From NCBI GenBank assembly GCA_934467435.1, contig CAKSLR010000033.1:1-13609 (forward strand): a stretch of DNA of 13,609 nt, read 5' to 3'. The notes beneath the pieces were generated by a model. The model was not told where the DNA came from, searched no databases, and was given only the letters and a program-made list of their open reading frames with translations. The position numbers were made by a program, and so were the translations under genes. Numbering within the stretch: position 1 is the stretch's first letter; every line of letters starts with the position of its first letter. This document shows, piece after piece, positions 7,901 through 13,609 of the stretch. Source of the stretch: an uncultured Eubacteriales bacterium (GTDB taxonomy: Bacteria; Bacillota; Clostridia; Oscillospirales; CAG-272).

Positions 7901-8532
7901 GCGGCGACGGTTGGGCATACGATATCGGCTTCGGCGGTCTTGACCACGTCATCGCATCGGGCGAGAACGTGAACATCATGGTCTTTGATACTGAGGTGTA
8001 TTCCAACACCGGCGGGCAGGCGTCCAAAGCGTCCAACATCGGTCAGGTGGCACAGTTTGCCGCCGGCGGTAAAGCCATCGGCAAAAAAGACCTTGCCGCC
8101 ATCGCCATGTCCTATGGCTATGTGTATGTGGCGCAGATCGCCATGGGTGCCGACCCCGCACAGACCATGAAGGCACTGAGCGAGGCAGAGGCATATCCCG
8201 GACCGTCTCTTGTCATCGGCTATGCACCCTGCGAAATGCATGGTGTGAAGGGCGGTATGGCAAACTGCCAGAACGAGATGAAGCGTGCGGTTGAGGCAGG
8301 GTATTGGCAGATGTTCCGCTACAACCCCGCACTCAAGGCAGAAGGCAAGAACCCCTTCATTCTCGACAGCAAAGCGCCGACCGGCGATTATCAGGCATTC
8401 CTGACGAGCGAGGTGCGGTATGCGCGTCTGGCACAGTCCTTCCCCGAAAGAGCAAAGGAACTCTTTGCCAAGTCGGAGGAGAACGCCAAGGCGAAGTACG
8501 AAAAACTGACCGAACTGGCAAAACAGGATTAA
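4948..8532 (+). CDS. nifJ: Pyruvate:ferredoxin (flavodoxin) oxidoreductase
   Basis: A complete 1194-residue single-chain oxidoreductase that converts pyruvate and CoA to acetyl-CoA and CO2. It passes two electrons to ferredoxin or flavodoxin, the central step of clostridial fermentation, in the cytoplasm. The N-terminal pyruvate domain has YPITPSSPMAE with Thr31, QSEAGAAGA with Glu71, and HVSAR with Arg121. A two-cluster ferredoxin domain follows: CIQCNNCAYVCP (Cys703, 706, 709, 713) and CMGCTLCVKACP (Cys758, 761, 764, 768). The C-terminal thiamine diphosphate domain holds the ligands of the proximal cluster, Cys833, Cys836, Cys861 and Cys1095. It also holds the cofactor motif GGDGWAYD (985-992) with SNTGGQ (1019-1024). 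Length and all cluster ligands are normal for the family. GGAGG (4932-4936) lies 11 nt before the ATG, and the N-terminus fits homologues that begin a few residues before MDGNT. The codon at 4969 is a less likely start. The gene is monocistronic. Its codon use is strongly biased, with no TTA, CTA or TCA over at least 1,098 codons, consistent with high expression. Confidence 0.97.
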   Translation: MERRKISMDGNTAAAHVSYAFTEVAAIYPITPSSPMAEVTDTWSASGKNLFGEPAKNIFGDPVKVVEMQSEAGAAGAVHGSLAAGALTTTYTASQGLLLMIPNMYKIAGELLPCVIHVSARCVASHALNIFGDHSDVYACRQTGFAMLAETNAQEIMDLGAVAHLSAIKGRVPVLNFFDGFRTSHEIQKIEAWDYKDLADMLDMDAVAAFRSRSINPEHPVLRGSAENGDIFFQHREACNPYYDAFPTVVEEYMNKVNEKLGTDYKLFNYYGAADADRIIIAMGSVCDAAEEVIDYLNANGEKVGLVKVRLYRPFVAEKLAEVIPATVKKIAVLDRTKEPGSLGEPLYLDVVAALARTGRMIPVYGGRYGLGSKDVTPASIFAVYANLAADKPKQGFTIGIVDDVTGHSLPETVAPDVAPAGTISCKFWGLGGDGTVGANKNSIKIIGDHTDKYIQAYFQYDSKKTGGVTISHLRFGDHKIKSTYYITKADFVACHNPSYMLKGYKIVNDVKPGGTFLLNCQWSDEELNTHLSAETKQYIAKNNIKFYTVNAIDKAIEIGMGKRTNTILQSAFFALANIMPIAEAVDYMKYMAKKSYLKKGEAVVELNYKAIDAGVNALHEVKVPADWANAVDTHAAAPIEGNRPELVSFVRDIVMPVAKMQGDELPVSAFEKYVDGTLPQGAAAYEKRGVAVEVPTWFPENCIQCNNCAYVCPHATIRPFAMTEEEAAAAPAETKFAAKPILKTNYKFTMAISPLDCMGCTLCVKACPINAKAAKDGTDKIALKMVPQEHEAAQQKVFDYCVEKVSEKPELFSETVKGSQFKQPLLEFSGSCAGCAETSYARLITQLFGERMYISNATGCSSIWGGSAPATPYTVNRESGHGPAWANSLFEDNAEHGLGMAVGQKALRDRVIGQVEALAAKVEDPAKKAVIDEFLATKDDGKKNAPAAKALIEMLEKSNCDCAERKAILAGKDYLAKKSIWIFGGDGWAYDIGFGGLDHVIASGENVNIMVFDTEVYSNTGGQASKASNIGQVAQFAAGGKAIGKKDLAAIAMSYGYVYVAQIAMGADPAQTMKALSEAEAYPGPSLVIGYAPCEMHGVKGGMANCQNEMKRAVEAGYWQMFRYNPALKAEGKNPFILDSKAPTGDYQAFLTSEVRYARLAQSFPERAKELFAKSEENAKAKYEKLTELAKQD

Positions 8533-8536
8533 ACCG

Positions 8537-8564
8537 AAAGGGGCTGCGAAAGCAGCCCCTTTTT
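8537..8564 (+). terminator. Intrinsic terminator of the oxidoreductase gene
   Basis: The stem AAAGGGGCTGC / GCAGCCCCTTT (8537-8547 and 8552-8562) closes on a GAAA tetraloop and runs into T5 (8560-8564). It begins 4 nt after the stop codon. The A-run on the left arm suggests weaker activity on the opposite strand as well. Confidence 0.95.
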
Positions 8565-8576
8565 GCGGCGTAGGCG

Positions 8577-8605
8577 TTGACTTTTTCGGGAATGTATGGT
8601 AAAAT
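8577..8605 (+). promoter_or_regulatory. Sigma-A promoter of the triple-module secreted protein
   Basis: TTGACT (8577-8582), a 17-bp spacer and TAAAAT (8600-8605), with TGG before the -10 as an extended element. The start is near 8612, leaving a leader of about 28 nt. A TTG codon at 8577 opens the reading frame in phase with the gene, but it is the -35 box itself and cannot be the translation start. Confidence 0.87.
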
Positions 8606-8639
8606 GAACAAAAGAAATGTTCAGGGTGGGGATCTTTTT

Positions 8640-11357
8640 ATGAAAAAACGCATGTACCGCGGGATGGCATGTTTCCTTGCCGTGTGGTTTTGCTGTTCTT
8701 TGGCGCTTCTTTCTCTGCCGGTCTCGGCATCGGCGGGGGAAGCGCTGAATGTGACGTATCAGGATGCCGGTGTCCCCGCGGGGCTCTTTTCTTCGTCCCT
8801 TTCGGAAAACCGTTTTCTGTACCGGGATGAAAACCGCTCCCTGACCTATCGCGGCGGTTGGAGCGTGGGGTGTGTGACCGACAGCGGTTACCGCGCCTTT
8901 ACCTATGCCAATACCTCCGACCGGAACTGGCTGACCCTCAGTACGGAGGATCAGTGGGCATCCCCCGGCGGTACGGTGAACCGCAACAGCCTGGAGATTC
9001 ACCCGAGCGGTGCGGCGGGGTATGCCACCGCCATTGCCTATACGGCGGCGACAACCGGCGTGTTGACCGTATCGCTGGATACGTTTTCCCCCGTCGCAGG
9101 GGATGGCTTTGCCGTTTTTCTCGGCGGCAGAATGGTGTTCCCGAGCGAGGGTGCCGGGGTGGGCGATGCAGGGGATGTATCCCGGTTTTACCAAATGACG
9201 AAATCCGCCGGTGTGGAGGTGATGAATCATCTGCTTGCCTCTGTGCAGATTCCGGTACGGCGGGGAGAGGTGGTTTCTTTTGCCGTCAAGCGCAACGGCG
9301 AAAGCGGCAAAGGCAATACGGTCTTTTCTCCGCGCATCACCTACATTTCCCGGGAAAAGGACGCGATCCTTTCCTCGGTGATGGAGTTCGGGGGCGAGAA
9401 TTTTCCAACCTATATGCAGGATAACGGCTACACCTTGCGGGAAAACTTCCGCGGCGGGTGGTCGCTTGGCTCTTTTCCGCGTACGGGGGCGGATACGTTC
9501 ATGACCTTCCGCCACGTCAGCGAAACGTTCTGTATTCTCAACAACAGCGGTGATGACCAGTGGACCTACGGCGGGCTTTACCTGCAAAACGGAATTGTGA
9601 TTACGGCACAGAACTGTGTCACCGCCTTTTGTTACGAGGCGCCGGCGGCGGGAACGTTGCAACTGCGCCTCGACGGGTATGAAGCGAGAAGAAGCGATGC
9701 GGGGGAAGATATTCTTTTCTGCATTTTGCGCGGCAACCGCATGATCTGGCCGGTGAAGGACGGCGGCTTTCATGACTACAACGCCTGGTATAATCTGACC
9801 GGGGAACAGACCGTGACCCCTGATGCGGCTGCCCTGACCGGCATTTCGGTCGCCGCGGGCGAGCGTTTTTATTTCTGCCTGGTGGCACGTTCGGGGCACA
9901 GCATGACGGCGGGCAGGTTCCGCCTGGTTGCCGAATATACCGAGGTGGCTTCCTCTCTGCCGACCGAAACCGCCATGTCAAGCGTCCTTTCCTCCCACTA
10001 TCCGACCCTTGCGCCGGACGGAAATGTGCTTTCTTACCACGGCGGCTGGCAATACGTCAGCGTTGGCGGGAACGGAGAAGCGACCCTGCTTTCCCGCGCG
10101 GGGGAAACGGGGCTTTCGGCGCCGGGCGGAGGCTATCTGCTGCCGACCCGGAATGGGGAAAGTGCCGCCGGGCTCTGCCCGGGCACGGGGAAACTTGCCG
10201 TCCGGTACCGTGCCAAATACAGCGGTAAAGTCCGGCTTTCCTTCGGTGTGACGCTGCCCGGAGGGGATGGCGTGTTTTCTCTTACGGTTTACCGCAACGG
10301 CGCGGTGACCGGGGAACGGAGCGGTACCGCCGCCGAACTTGCCGCCTATGCGACGGAACTTACTCTGCGCGGCGGGGATGAGATTCTGTTTGCCGTTTCG
10401 GGTGGTGGCGGGGAGGTACTTTACCTTTCCCCCTCGGTCACCTACCTTTCGGCAACCGATCTGCTTGCGGTCACAGGGGCTTCCATGTCTCCGGCAGAGG
10501 GGTTGCGCGTGTATTTTTACGTGGCATCCTATCACCCCTACGCCCGCGCGGGGAAAAACGGGCTGTTGGTGTACCGGCAGGAACCGAACCGCGATGACCC
10601 GATGGCAGGCGTTGCGACCGTGCTGCACGCGACCCCGCAAAACAATAACACCTGCCGCTATACCTATGAAGGGATTTCCGCCAAGGAAATGACCGATACC
10701 GTTTACGTGCGCCCCTATCTGGACGTTGCGGGCAAGCGCGTGTGGGGGGAGGTGTATCGGTTTTCGGTCGCGGAGTACCTTTTCTCACTCTATGGAACCG
10801 ATGCGCTGCGTAACCGCCTGCTGAGCGACCTGCTTGCCTACGGTGCGGCGGCACAGACCTATTTCGGCTACCATACCGAGCGTCTTGCCACGGCGGAGAT
10901 GAACGCGGCGCAACTTGCCGCCGCCACGCGGGACGGCTGGATCTACCGGCAGGTCAAGTCGCTTTCGGATCCACCGCAGGATGCGTGTGAGGGGCAGTTC
11001 GTCGCCGTCAGCCTGCTGCTGGACGCCAAGATCTCTCTGCGGGTCTATGCCGCTTACAGTGAGGAGCCGATGTATCTGGAGGTGGCAGAGAATCCGAAAT
11101 TCTCCGGTGCCAAGGTCTACCGCATGAAAAACGGCAGTGCATGTACCGACCCGGTTTCCGCCGCTACCCTGCACAAGATTCTGTACCTGCGCCTGCGGCA
11201 GGGGAACGGCTCTGCTGCCCGATACAGTGAAACGCTGACCTACAGCCTTGCGTCGTACATCGCCTCGGTTTCGGGCGGGGAGGGCGCGGGCGCTGCGCTT
11301 GCCGCCGCGCTCTTCTCCTACGGGCAGAGCGCGCTGGCTTACGCGACAAGAAAATAA
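8640..11357 (+). CDS. Secreted protein with three tandem beta-rich modules, function unknown
   Basis: A 905-residue exported protein. The start at 8640 is preferred because GGTGG (8625-8629) lies 10 nt upstream and a signal peptide begins there: MKKR, a hydrophobic stretch (about 10-26), then cleavage near VSASA (28-32). There is no lipobox, LPXTG motif, S-layer domain or C-terminal anchor, so it is probably released or held non-covalently. Three repeated modules follow at about 40-237, 244-435 and 443-604. Each starts with a loop leading to (R/H)GGW (71-74, 271-274, 467-470). Each also has a beta-strand pair near the middle (TGVLTVSLD, AGTLQLRLD, SGKVRLSFG) and a (R/A)GExxxF-type strand near the end (RRGEVVSFAV, AAGERFYFCL, RGGDEILFAV). 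The C-terminal region (about 605-905) differs: beta-rich, then AEYLFSLYG (711-719) and LLAYGAAAQTYFGY (731-744). From memory, such YGAAAQ-type tails occur in other clostridial secreted proteins. I recognise no enzyme motif; adhesion or carbohydrate binding is a guess. Confidence 0.88.
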   Translation: MKKRMYRGMACFLAVWFCCSLALLSLPVSASAGEALNVTYQDAGVPAGLFSSSLSENRFLYRDENRSLTYRGGWSVGCVTDSGYRAFTYANTSDRNWLTLSTEDQWASPGGTVNRNSLEIHPSGAAGYATAIAYTAATTGVLTVSLDTFSPVAGDGFAVFLGGRMVFPSEGAGVGDAGDVSRFYQMTKSAGVEVMNHLLASVQIPVRRGEVVSFAVKRNGESGKGNTVFSPRITYISREKDAILSSVMEFGGENFPTYMQDNGYTLRENFRGGWSLGSFPRTGADTFMTFRHVSETFCILNNSGDDQWTYGGLYLQNGIVITAQNCVTAFCYEAPAAGTLQLRLDGYEARRSDAGEDILFCILRGNRMIWPVKDGGFHDYNAWYNLTGEQTVTPDAAALTGISVAAGERFYFCLVARSGHSMTAGRFRLVAEYTEVASSLPTETAMSSVLSSHYPTLAPDGNVLSYHGGWQYVSVGGNGEATLLSRAGETGLSAPGGGYLLPTRNGESAAGLCPGTGKLAVRYRAKYSGKVRLSFGVTLPGGDGVFSLTVYRNGAVTGERSGTAAELAAYATELTLRGGDEILFAVSGGGGEVLYLSPSVTYLSATDLLAVTGASMSPAEGLRVYFYVASYHPYARAGKNGLLVYRQEPNRDDPMAGVATVLHATPQNNNTCRYTYEGISAKEMTDTVYVRPYLDVAGKRVWGEVYRFSVAEYLFSLYGTDALRNRLLSDLLAYGAAAQTYFGYHTERLATAEMNAAQLAAATRDGWIYRQVKSLSDPPQDACEGQFVAVSLLLDAKISLRVYAAYSEEPMYLEVAENPKFSGAKVYRMKNGSACTDPVSAATLHKILYLRLRQGNGSAARYSETLTYSLASYIASVSGGEGAGAALAAALFSYGQSALAYATRK
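8757..10451 (+). repeat. Three tandem ~200-residue protein modules within the secreted protein
   Basis: The modules lie at about 8757-9350, 9369-9944 and 9966-10451. The GGW landmarks are 200 and 196 residues apart. The copies are clearly diverged at both DNA and protein level, so this is an old duplication. Modules 1 and 2 resemble each other most (RGGWSVG, RGGWSLG; GGRMVFP, GNRMIWP). Module 3 is shorter, lacking the segment between the mid strands and the final strand. Confidence 0.75.
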
Positions 11358-11358
11358 T

Positions 11359-11389
11359 GGTCACCCATACATACAGTGAAAAGTTGACA
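11359..11389 (+). repeat. Intergenic ~30-bp repeat, left copy
   Basis: This copy begins 2 nt after the stop codon of the secreted protein, with GGTCACCCATACATACAGTG followed by AAAAGTTGACA. It aligns in direct orientation with the copy at 11501-11530, sharing GGTCA, ATACATA, GTGAAA and TGACA, with a 2-nt (CA) insertion. It is also a loose palindrome (GTCA...TGAC), so outer ends also match in inverted orientation. Its last three bases form the base of the following terminator stem. Confidence 0.65.
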
Positions 11390-11424
11390 CGGTGCCGCGT
11401 AGCGGCGCCGTGTCTCTTTCTTCT
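11386..11424 (+). terminator. Intrinsic terminator of the triple-module secreted protein gene
   Basis: The stem GACACGGTGCCGC / GCGGCGCCGTGTC (11386-11398 and 11402-11414), with one G-T pair, closes on GTA. The pyrimidine run TCTCTTTCTTCT follows. The T-run is interrupted by C, so it is somewhat less canonical than the other terminators here. Confidence 0.8.
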
Positions 11425-11467
11425 GACGTCTCAAATGGAATGGTGCCGTATTTTGTTTTGCAAATCA

Positions 11468-11503
11468 TAAAAACCACCTGCCGTGCAAAGCACGGCAGGT
11501 GGT
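11468..11503 (-). terminator. Intrinsic terminator of the GH110-like gene
   Basis: The perfect 14-bp stem ACCACCTGCCGTGC / GCACGGCAGGTGGT (plus-strand arms 11473-11486 and 11490-11503) has a 3-nt loop. Read on the minus strand the stem is followed by a TTTTT run (plus-strand A-run ending at 11473). It lies about 29 nt beyond the stop codon of the minus-strand gene, and its right arm overlaps the start of the right repeat copy. Confidence 0.9.
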
Positions 11504-11530
11504 CAACTTATACATAGTGAAACGGTGACA
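11501..11530 (+). repeat. Intergenic ~30-bp repeat, right copy
   Basis: GGTCAACTTATACATAGTGA followed by AACGGTGACA ends 1 nt before the stop codon of the minus-strand gene. It is the partner of 11359-11389. The outermost bases of the pair also match in inverted orientation: AATGGTCACC on the left, and AATTGTCACC reading inward from the right. Confidence 0.65.
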
Positions 11531-11531
11531 A

Positions 11532-13609
11532 TTACGGTTCATCGGGGAAAAGCGGTTGTCCTCCGTACGTGACATCGGTGCCGAAGAGATTTTTGAAGTG
11601 CTCTGCCTTGACAAAGTCTTCAATGGCGGCTTTCTCAAGCGGCCAGGTGTAGGTGTTGTCGCTGATCTCTACATTCGCCGCGCCGACCACATGAATGGCG
11701 TAAGCGCGCGTTTCCCATGTTTCGGGAACCGATGTGGGGTCATCCTTTCCACCGTACCCCACAAAGGGGCCGAGGTAGTTGTTTTTGATGGTGATGTTCT
11801 TGGCGGAATTGACATAGATGGCGTATTCGGTGGCACGGCTTTCAATATAGTTGCCGGTGATGGTGATGTTGCGGTAGAGCAGGTAATCTTCATCCGAACT
11901 GGCACCGAGCCCGTCAATGCCGATGGGCGAAAATACATTCGGCGCGCTATCCGTTTTATAGTTTCTGCGGAAATAACCGACATTGGTGAAGCGGTTGTGG
12001 TCGATCAGGGTATCTTCTGTTACGCCCGATTCACCCCACTTGATCTCATAACTCATGGAGATGCTGCCCATGCCGATATTCTCAAAGGAGCAGTTGATGA
12101 TCTGCCCGCCCGACGCCTTGATGAGAAGCCCGCGGGAGCGGATATTCCGAACCAGGCAGTTATCAAACAGGAAATTGCCGGACGCCATGGACATATTATC
12201 CACCAGCACCTTTTGCGCCGCCTGCCAGCTGTGATCCGAGAGGTCATAGCCCTTCAGCGCCCCGCGGTTGACATCTTCCGCTTTTACCTTAACTCCGTAG
12301 AGTTTGGTGGAGGTACCGTAGGGGGTCTTTGTCTCGCCGAGCGCCTCGGTGTCGGAGAGTGCAGGGGAGTCACAGACCAGCTGCCCCCCGGAGGTGTAAA
12401 TGTAGACGCGGTCGCCTGTCAGGAAGGGCGCGCAATACCCGTTCGGGGTGCGGTTGCCGTTCGTATTGTAGGAAACATCGGAGAGGTTGCCTTTGTAAAC
12501 CAGGGTTACGGTGCCGTCACCGTTTTCCTTTACCTCGTGCAAACGGGCGTGCATGGAATTCTGGTTGGTGCCGTCGTCTCCCATATCTTCAAACAGGCAG
12601 GAGATGGCGCGGGAGCCTTCCTTGCAGCAGGTGGTGTGGGTGGCGTCCACCGAACCGAGCCGTGCAGGCGAACCGCGGAAACGCCCTTCCGCGTCCTTCG
12701 AGACGTCAAGACTGACGCCGTACTTTTCTTCCAGGGTGCGGTACCGGTTGTAAAGTTCCTCGGAGATGATCTCACCCGCACGGGAAACATCCGCTACCCG
12801 CAGGTAGGTGGTCGCCGTGCGCGCATAGTATTCCATAAAGGCGAAGCCCGCGGTGTTGCCGTAGATCGTGCAGTCCACAAACTGCATATTTTTGCATTCA
12901 TTCCCCACCATCATGGTGTGGTTGCCGTTGGAGGCGCGGCAGGTCAGTACGTCCCCCACTTCCAGCATGGCAAAAACGCTTTGGTTGACCTGAATTTTCA
13001 GCATTTCCATTCCGTCGGATGTCGTGCGGGAAACGGCATTGATGGAGGTATCACAGAACGCATAGCGTGTCCCCGCGCGCTGCGCGCCGATCAGTGTGGT
13101 GGTAAACATGCCGACCTTGGAGTTGCCGAACTCATTCAGCATACCGGCACCCGTGACCACGAGCAATTCCTTTTTCGCATCGTCTTTGGCGAGAATGTAC
13201 ACCTGCCCGAGCGCCTGTTGCCGGAACCCGACCGAAAGCCCTTTGAAGGTCATGTTTTCGGCGCTATACATCGAAAAGAGGTTGGAAAGTCCCGAGGGGC
13301 GTTCCACATAGGCGCCATAGGCATAAATGGTGGCGTCTTTCTGCGCCTCCCCATACCAGACGGTGGTATCCATGCTGTAAGCACCGGGGGCAAGAATCAC
13401 AATTTTGTCGGTTTTCGGGCGGTTGGTCAGGTAGGCATTGACCGAAAGTTCTTCCTCGGCGCGCACATCCTTCACGGTCGTGCGGCGCTCCATGCCGACA
13501 AACAGTTCTTTGTCTACATGGGGCAGAAGCGTTTCGTCCGCACCGACACCGCCGTTATCCTTCAGCCGGGCATCCACATCCATCAGGGTGTTGCCGTTTT
13601 GATTGGTGT
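11532..13609 (-). CDS. Parallel beta-helix protein, GH110-like (5' end beyond the window)
   Basis: A 692-codon open segment that continues without a stop past the right edge, so the true start and any signal peptide are missing. The ATG at 13583 has no ribosome binding site. Residues below count from that Met. The fold is a right-handed parallel beta-helix, with ladder repeats such as NMTFKGLSVG, NITITGNYIESR, NITIKNNYLGPF and NVEISDNTY. Two segments resemble, from memory, the GH110 exo-alpha-galactosidase family. The first is SCLFEDMGDDGTNQNS, whose Asp336-Asp337 pair (12573-12578) matches the GH110 MDDALNVHG site. The second is RGLLIKASGG with KWGESGV (Trp516 region), matching its RG...YWYESGA segment. 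TGDRVYIY also fits. If the match is right it would remove terminal alpha-galactose from glycans outside the cell. The conserved His of the DD motif is replaced by Asn, so altered activity or another substrate is possible. Confidence 0.75.
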   Translation of the reverse strand, partial: TNQNGNTLMDVDARLKDNGGVGADETLLPHVDKELFVGMERRTTVKDVRAEEELSVNAYLTNRPKTDKIVILAPGAYSMDTTVWYGEAQKDATIYAYGAYVERPSGLSNLFSMYSAENMTFKGLSVGFRQQALGQVYILAKDDAKKELLVVTGAGMLNEFGNSKVGMFTTTLIGAQRAGTRYAFCDTSINAVSRTTSDGMEMLKIQVNQSVFAMLEVGDVLTCRASNGNHTMMVGNECKNMQFVDCTIYGNTAGFAFMEYYARTATTYLRVADVSRAGEIISEELYNRYRTLEEKYGVSLDVSKDAEGRFRGSPARLGSVDATHTTCCKEGSRAISCLFEDMGDDGTNQNSMHARLHEVKENGDGTVTLVYKGNLSDVSYNTNGNRTPNGYCAPFLTGDRVYIYTSGGQLVCDSPALSDTEALGETKTPYGTSTKLYGVKVKAEDVNRGALKGYDLSDHSWQAAQKVLVDNMSMASGNFLFDNCLVRNIRSRGLLIKASGGQIINCSFENIGMGSISMSYEIKWGESGVTEDTLIDHNRFTNVGYFRRNYKTDSAPNVFSPIGIDGLGASSDEDYLLYRNITITGNYIESRATEYAIYVNSAKNITIKNNYLGPFVGYGGKDDPTSVPETWETRAYAIHVVGAANVEISDNTYTWPLEKAAIEDFVKAEHFKNLFGTDVTYGGQPLFPDEP

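Noticed and set aside
4747..8241. A 1164-codon open reading frame antisense to the oxidoreductase gene
   Set aside because: It is codon-aligned with the sense gene and exists only because TTA, CTA and TCA codons are avoided there. Its translation resembles no protein, and it has no convincing ribosome binding site.
8577..8639. A TTG start and 21-residue N-terminal extension for the secreted protein
   Set aside because: The TTG is the -35 box of a good promoter, so this segment lies largely upstream of the transcript. The signal peptide begins at 8640.
8529..9899. A 456-codon minus-strand frame under the secreted protein gene
   Set aside because: It crosses the oxidoreductase terminator and the promoter region, and lies antisense to a gene with a clear signal peptide and repeats. 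Its translation is not protein-like.

Overview
The window looks like chromosomal DNA from an anaerobic, GC-rich member of the Clostridia (Firmicutes), probably a gut-type Oscillospirales, Christensenellales or similar lineage. The evidence is a single-chain pyruvate:ferredoxin oxidoreductase, a DUF1846 protein, a clostridial-type ArsP2-like metal permease, AGGAGG-like ribosome binding sites, and sigma-A promoters that mostly use exact 17-bp spacers. This placement is inferred from gene content; there is no rRNA or other direct taxonomic marker.

Left part (1-4740). A monocistronic AraC-type regulator (+, 138-977) has its own consensus promoter and ends in a bidirectional terminator shared with the convergent minus-strand genes. 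Those are, in transcription order, an ArsP2-like heavy-metal/manganese permease (4680-3790), an AlaX-type alanyl-tRNA editing hydrolase (3777-2626), and a DUF1846/UPF0371 protein (2535-1048). The first two form a tight operon with a 12-nt gap. The DUF1846 gene has its own promoter in the 90-nt gap but could also be reached by read-through, because no terminator is visible there.

Centre (4681-8564). A 267-bp divergent intergenic region carries back-to-back promoters for the permease operon and for a complete pyruvate:ferredoxin oxidoreductase. This is the core pyruvate-to-acetyl-CoA enzyme of fermentation, and all twelve Cys ligands expected for three [4Fe-4S] clusters are present. A 9-bp palindrome sits at the very 5' end of its predicted transcript. 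The gene ends in a strong GAAA-tetraloop terminator.

Right part (8565-13609). An accessory-looking pair of convergent genes follows. The first encodes a secreted 905-residue protein with three tandem ~200-residue modules (RGGW/RGGW/HGGW) and a distinct C-terminal region that I cannot assign to a named family. The second is a 5'-truncated parallel beta-helix protein resembling GH110 alpha-galactosidases, which runs off the right edge. Between them lies a symmetric 174-bp spacer: each stop codon is followed within 1-2 nt by a copy of a ~30-bp repeat and then by a terminator hairpin for that gene. The repeat pair resembles the ends of a small mobile element or IS remnant.

No tRNA, rRNA, CRISPR array, intact transposase or gene-free stretch over 300 bp was seen. 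The left and centre are ordinary core-metabolism DNA. The features most worth a second look are the triple-module secreted protein, the GH110-like protein and the repeat/terminator spacer between them.
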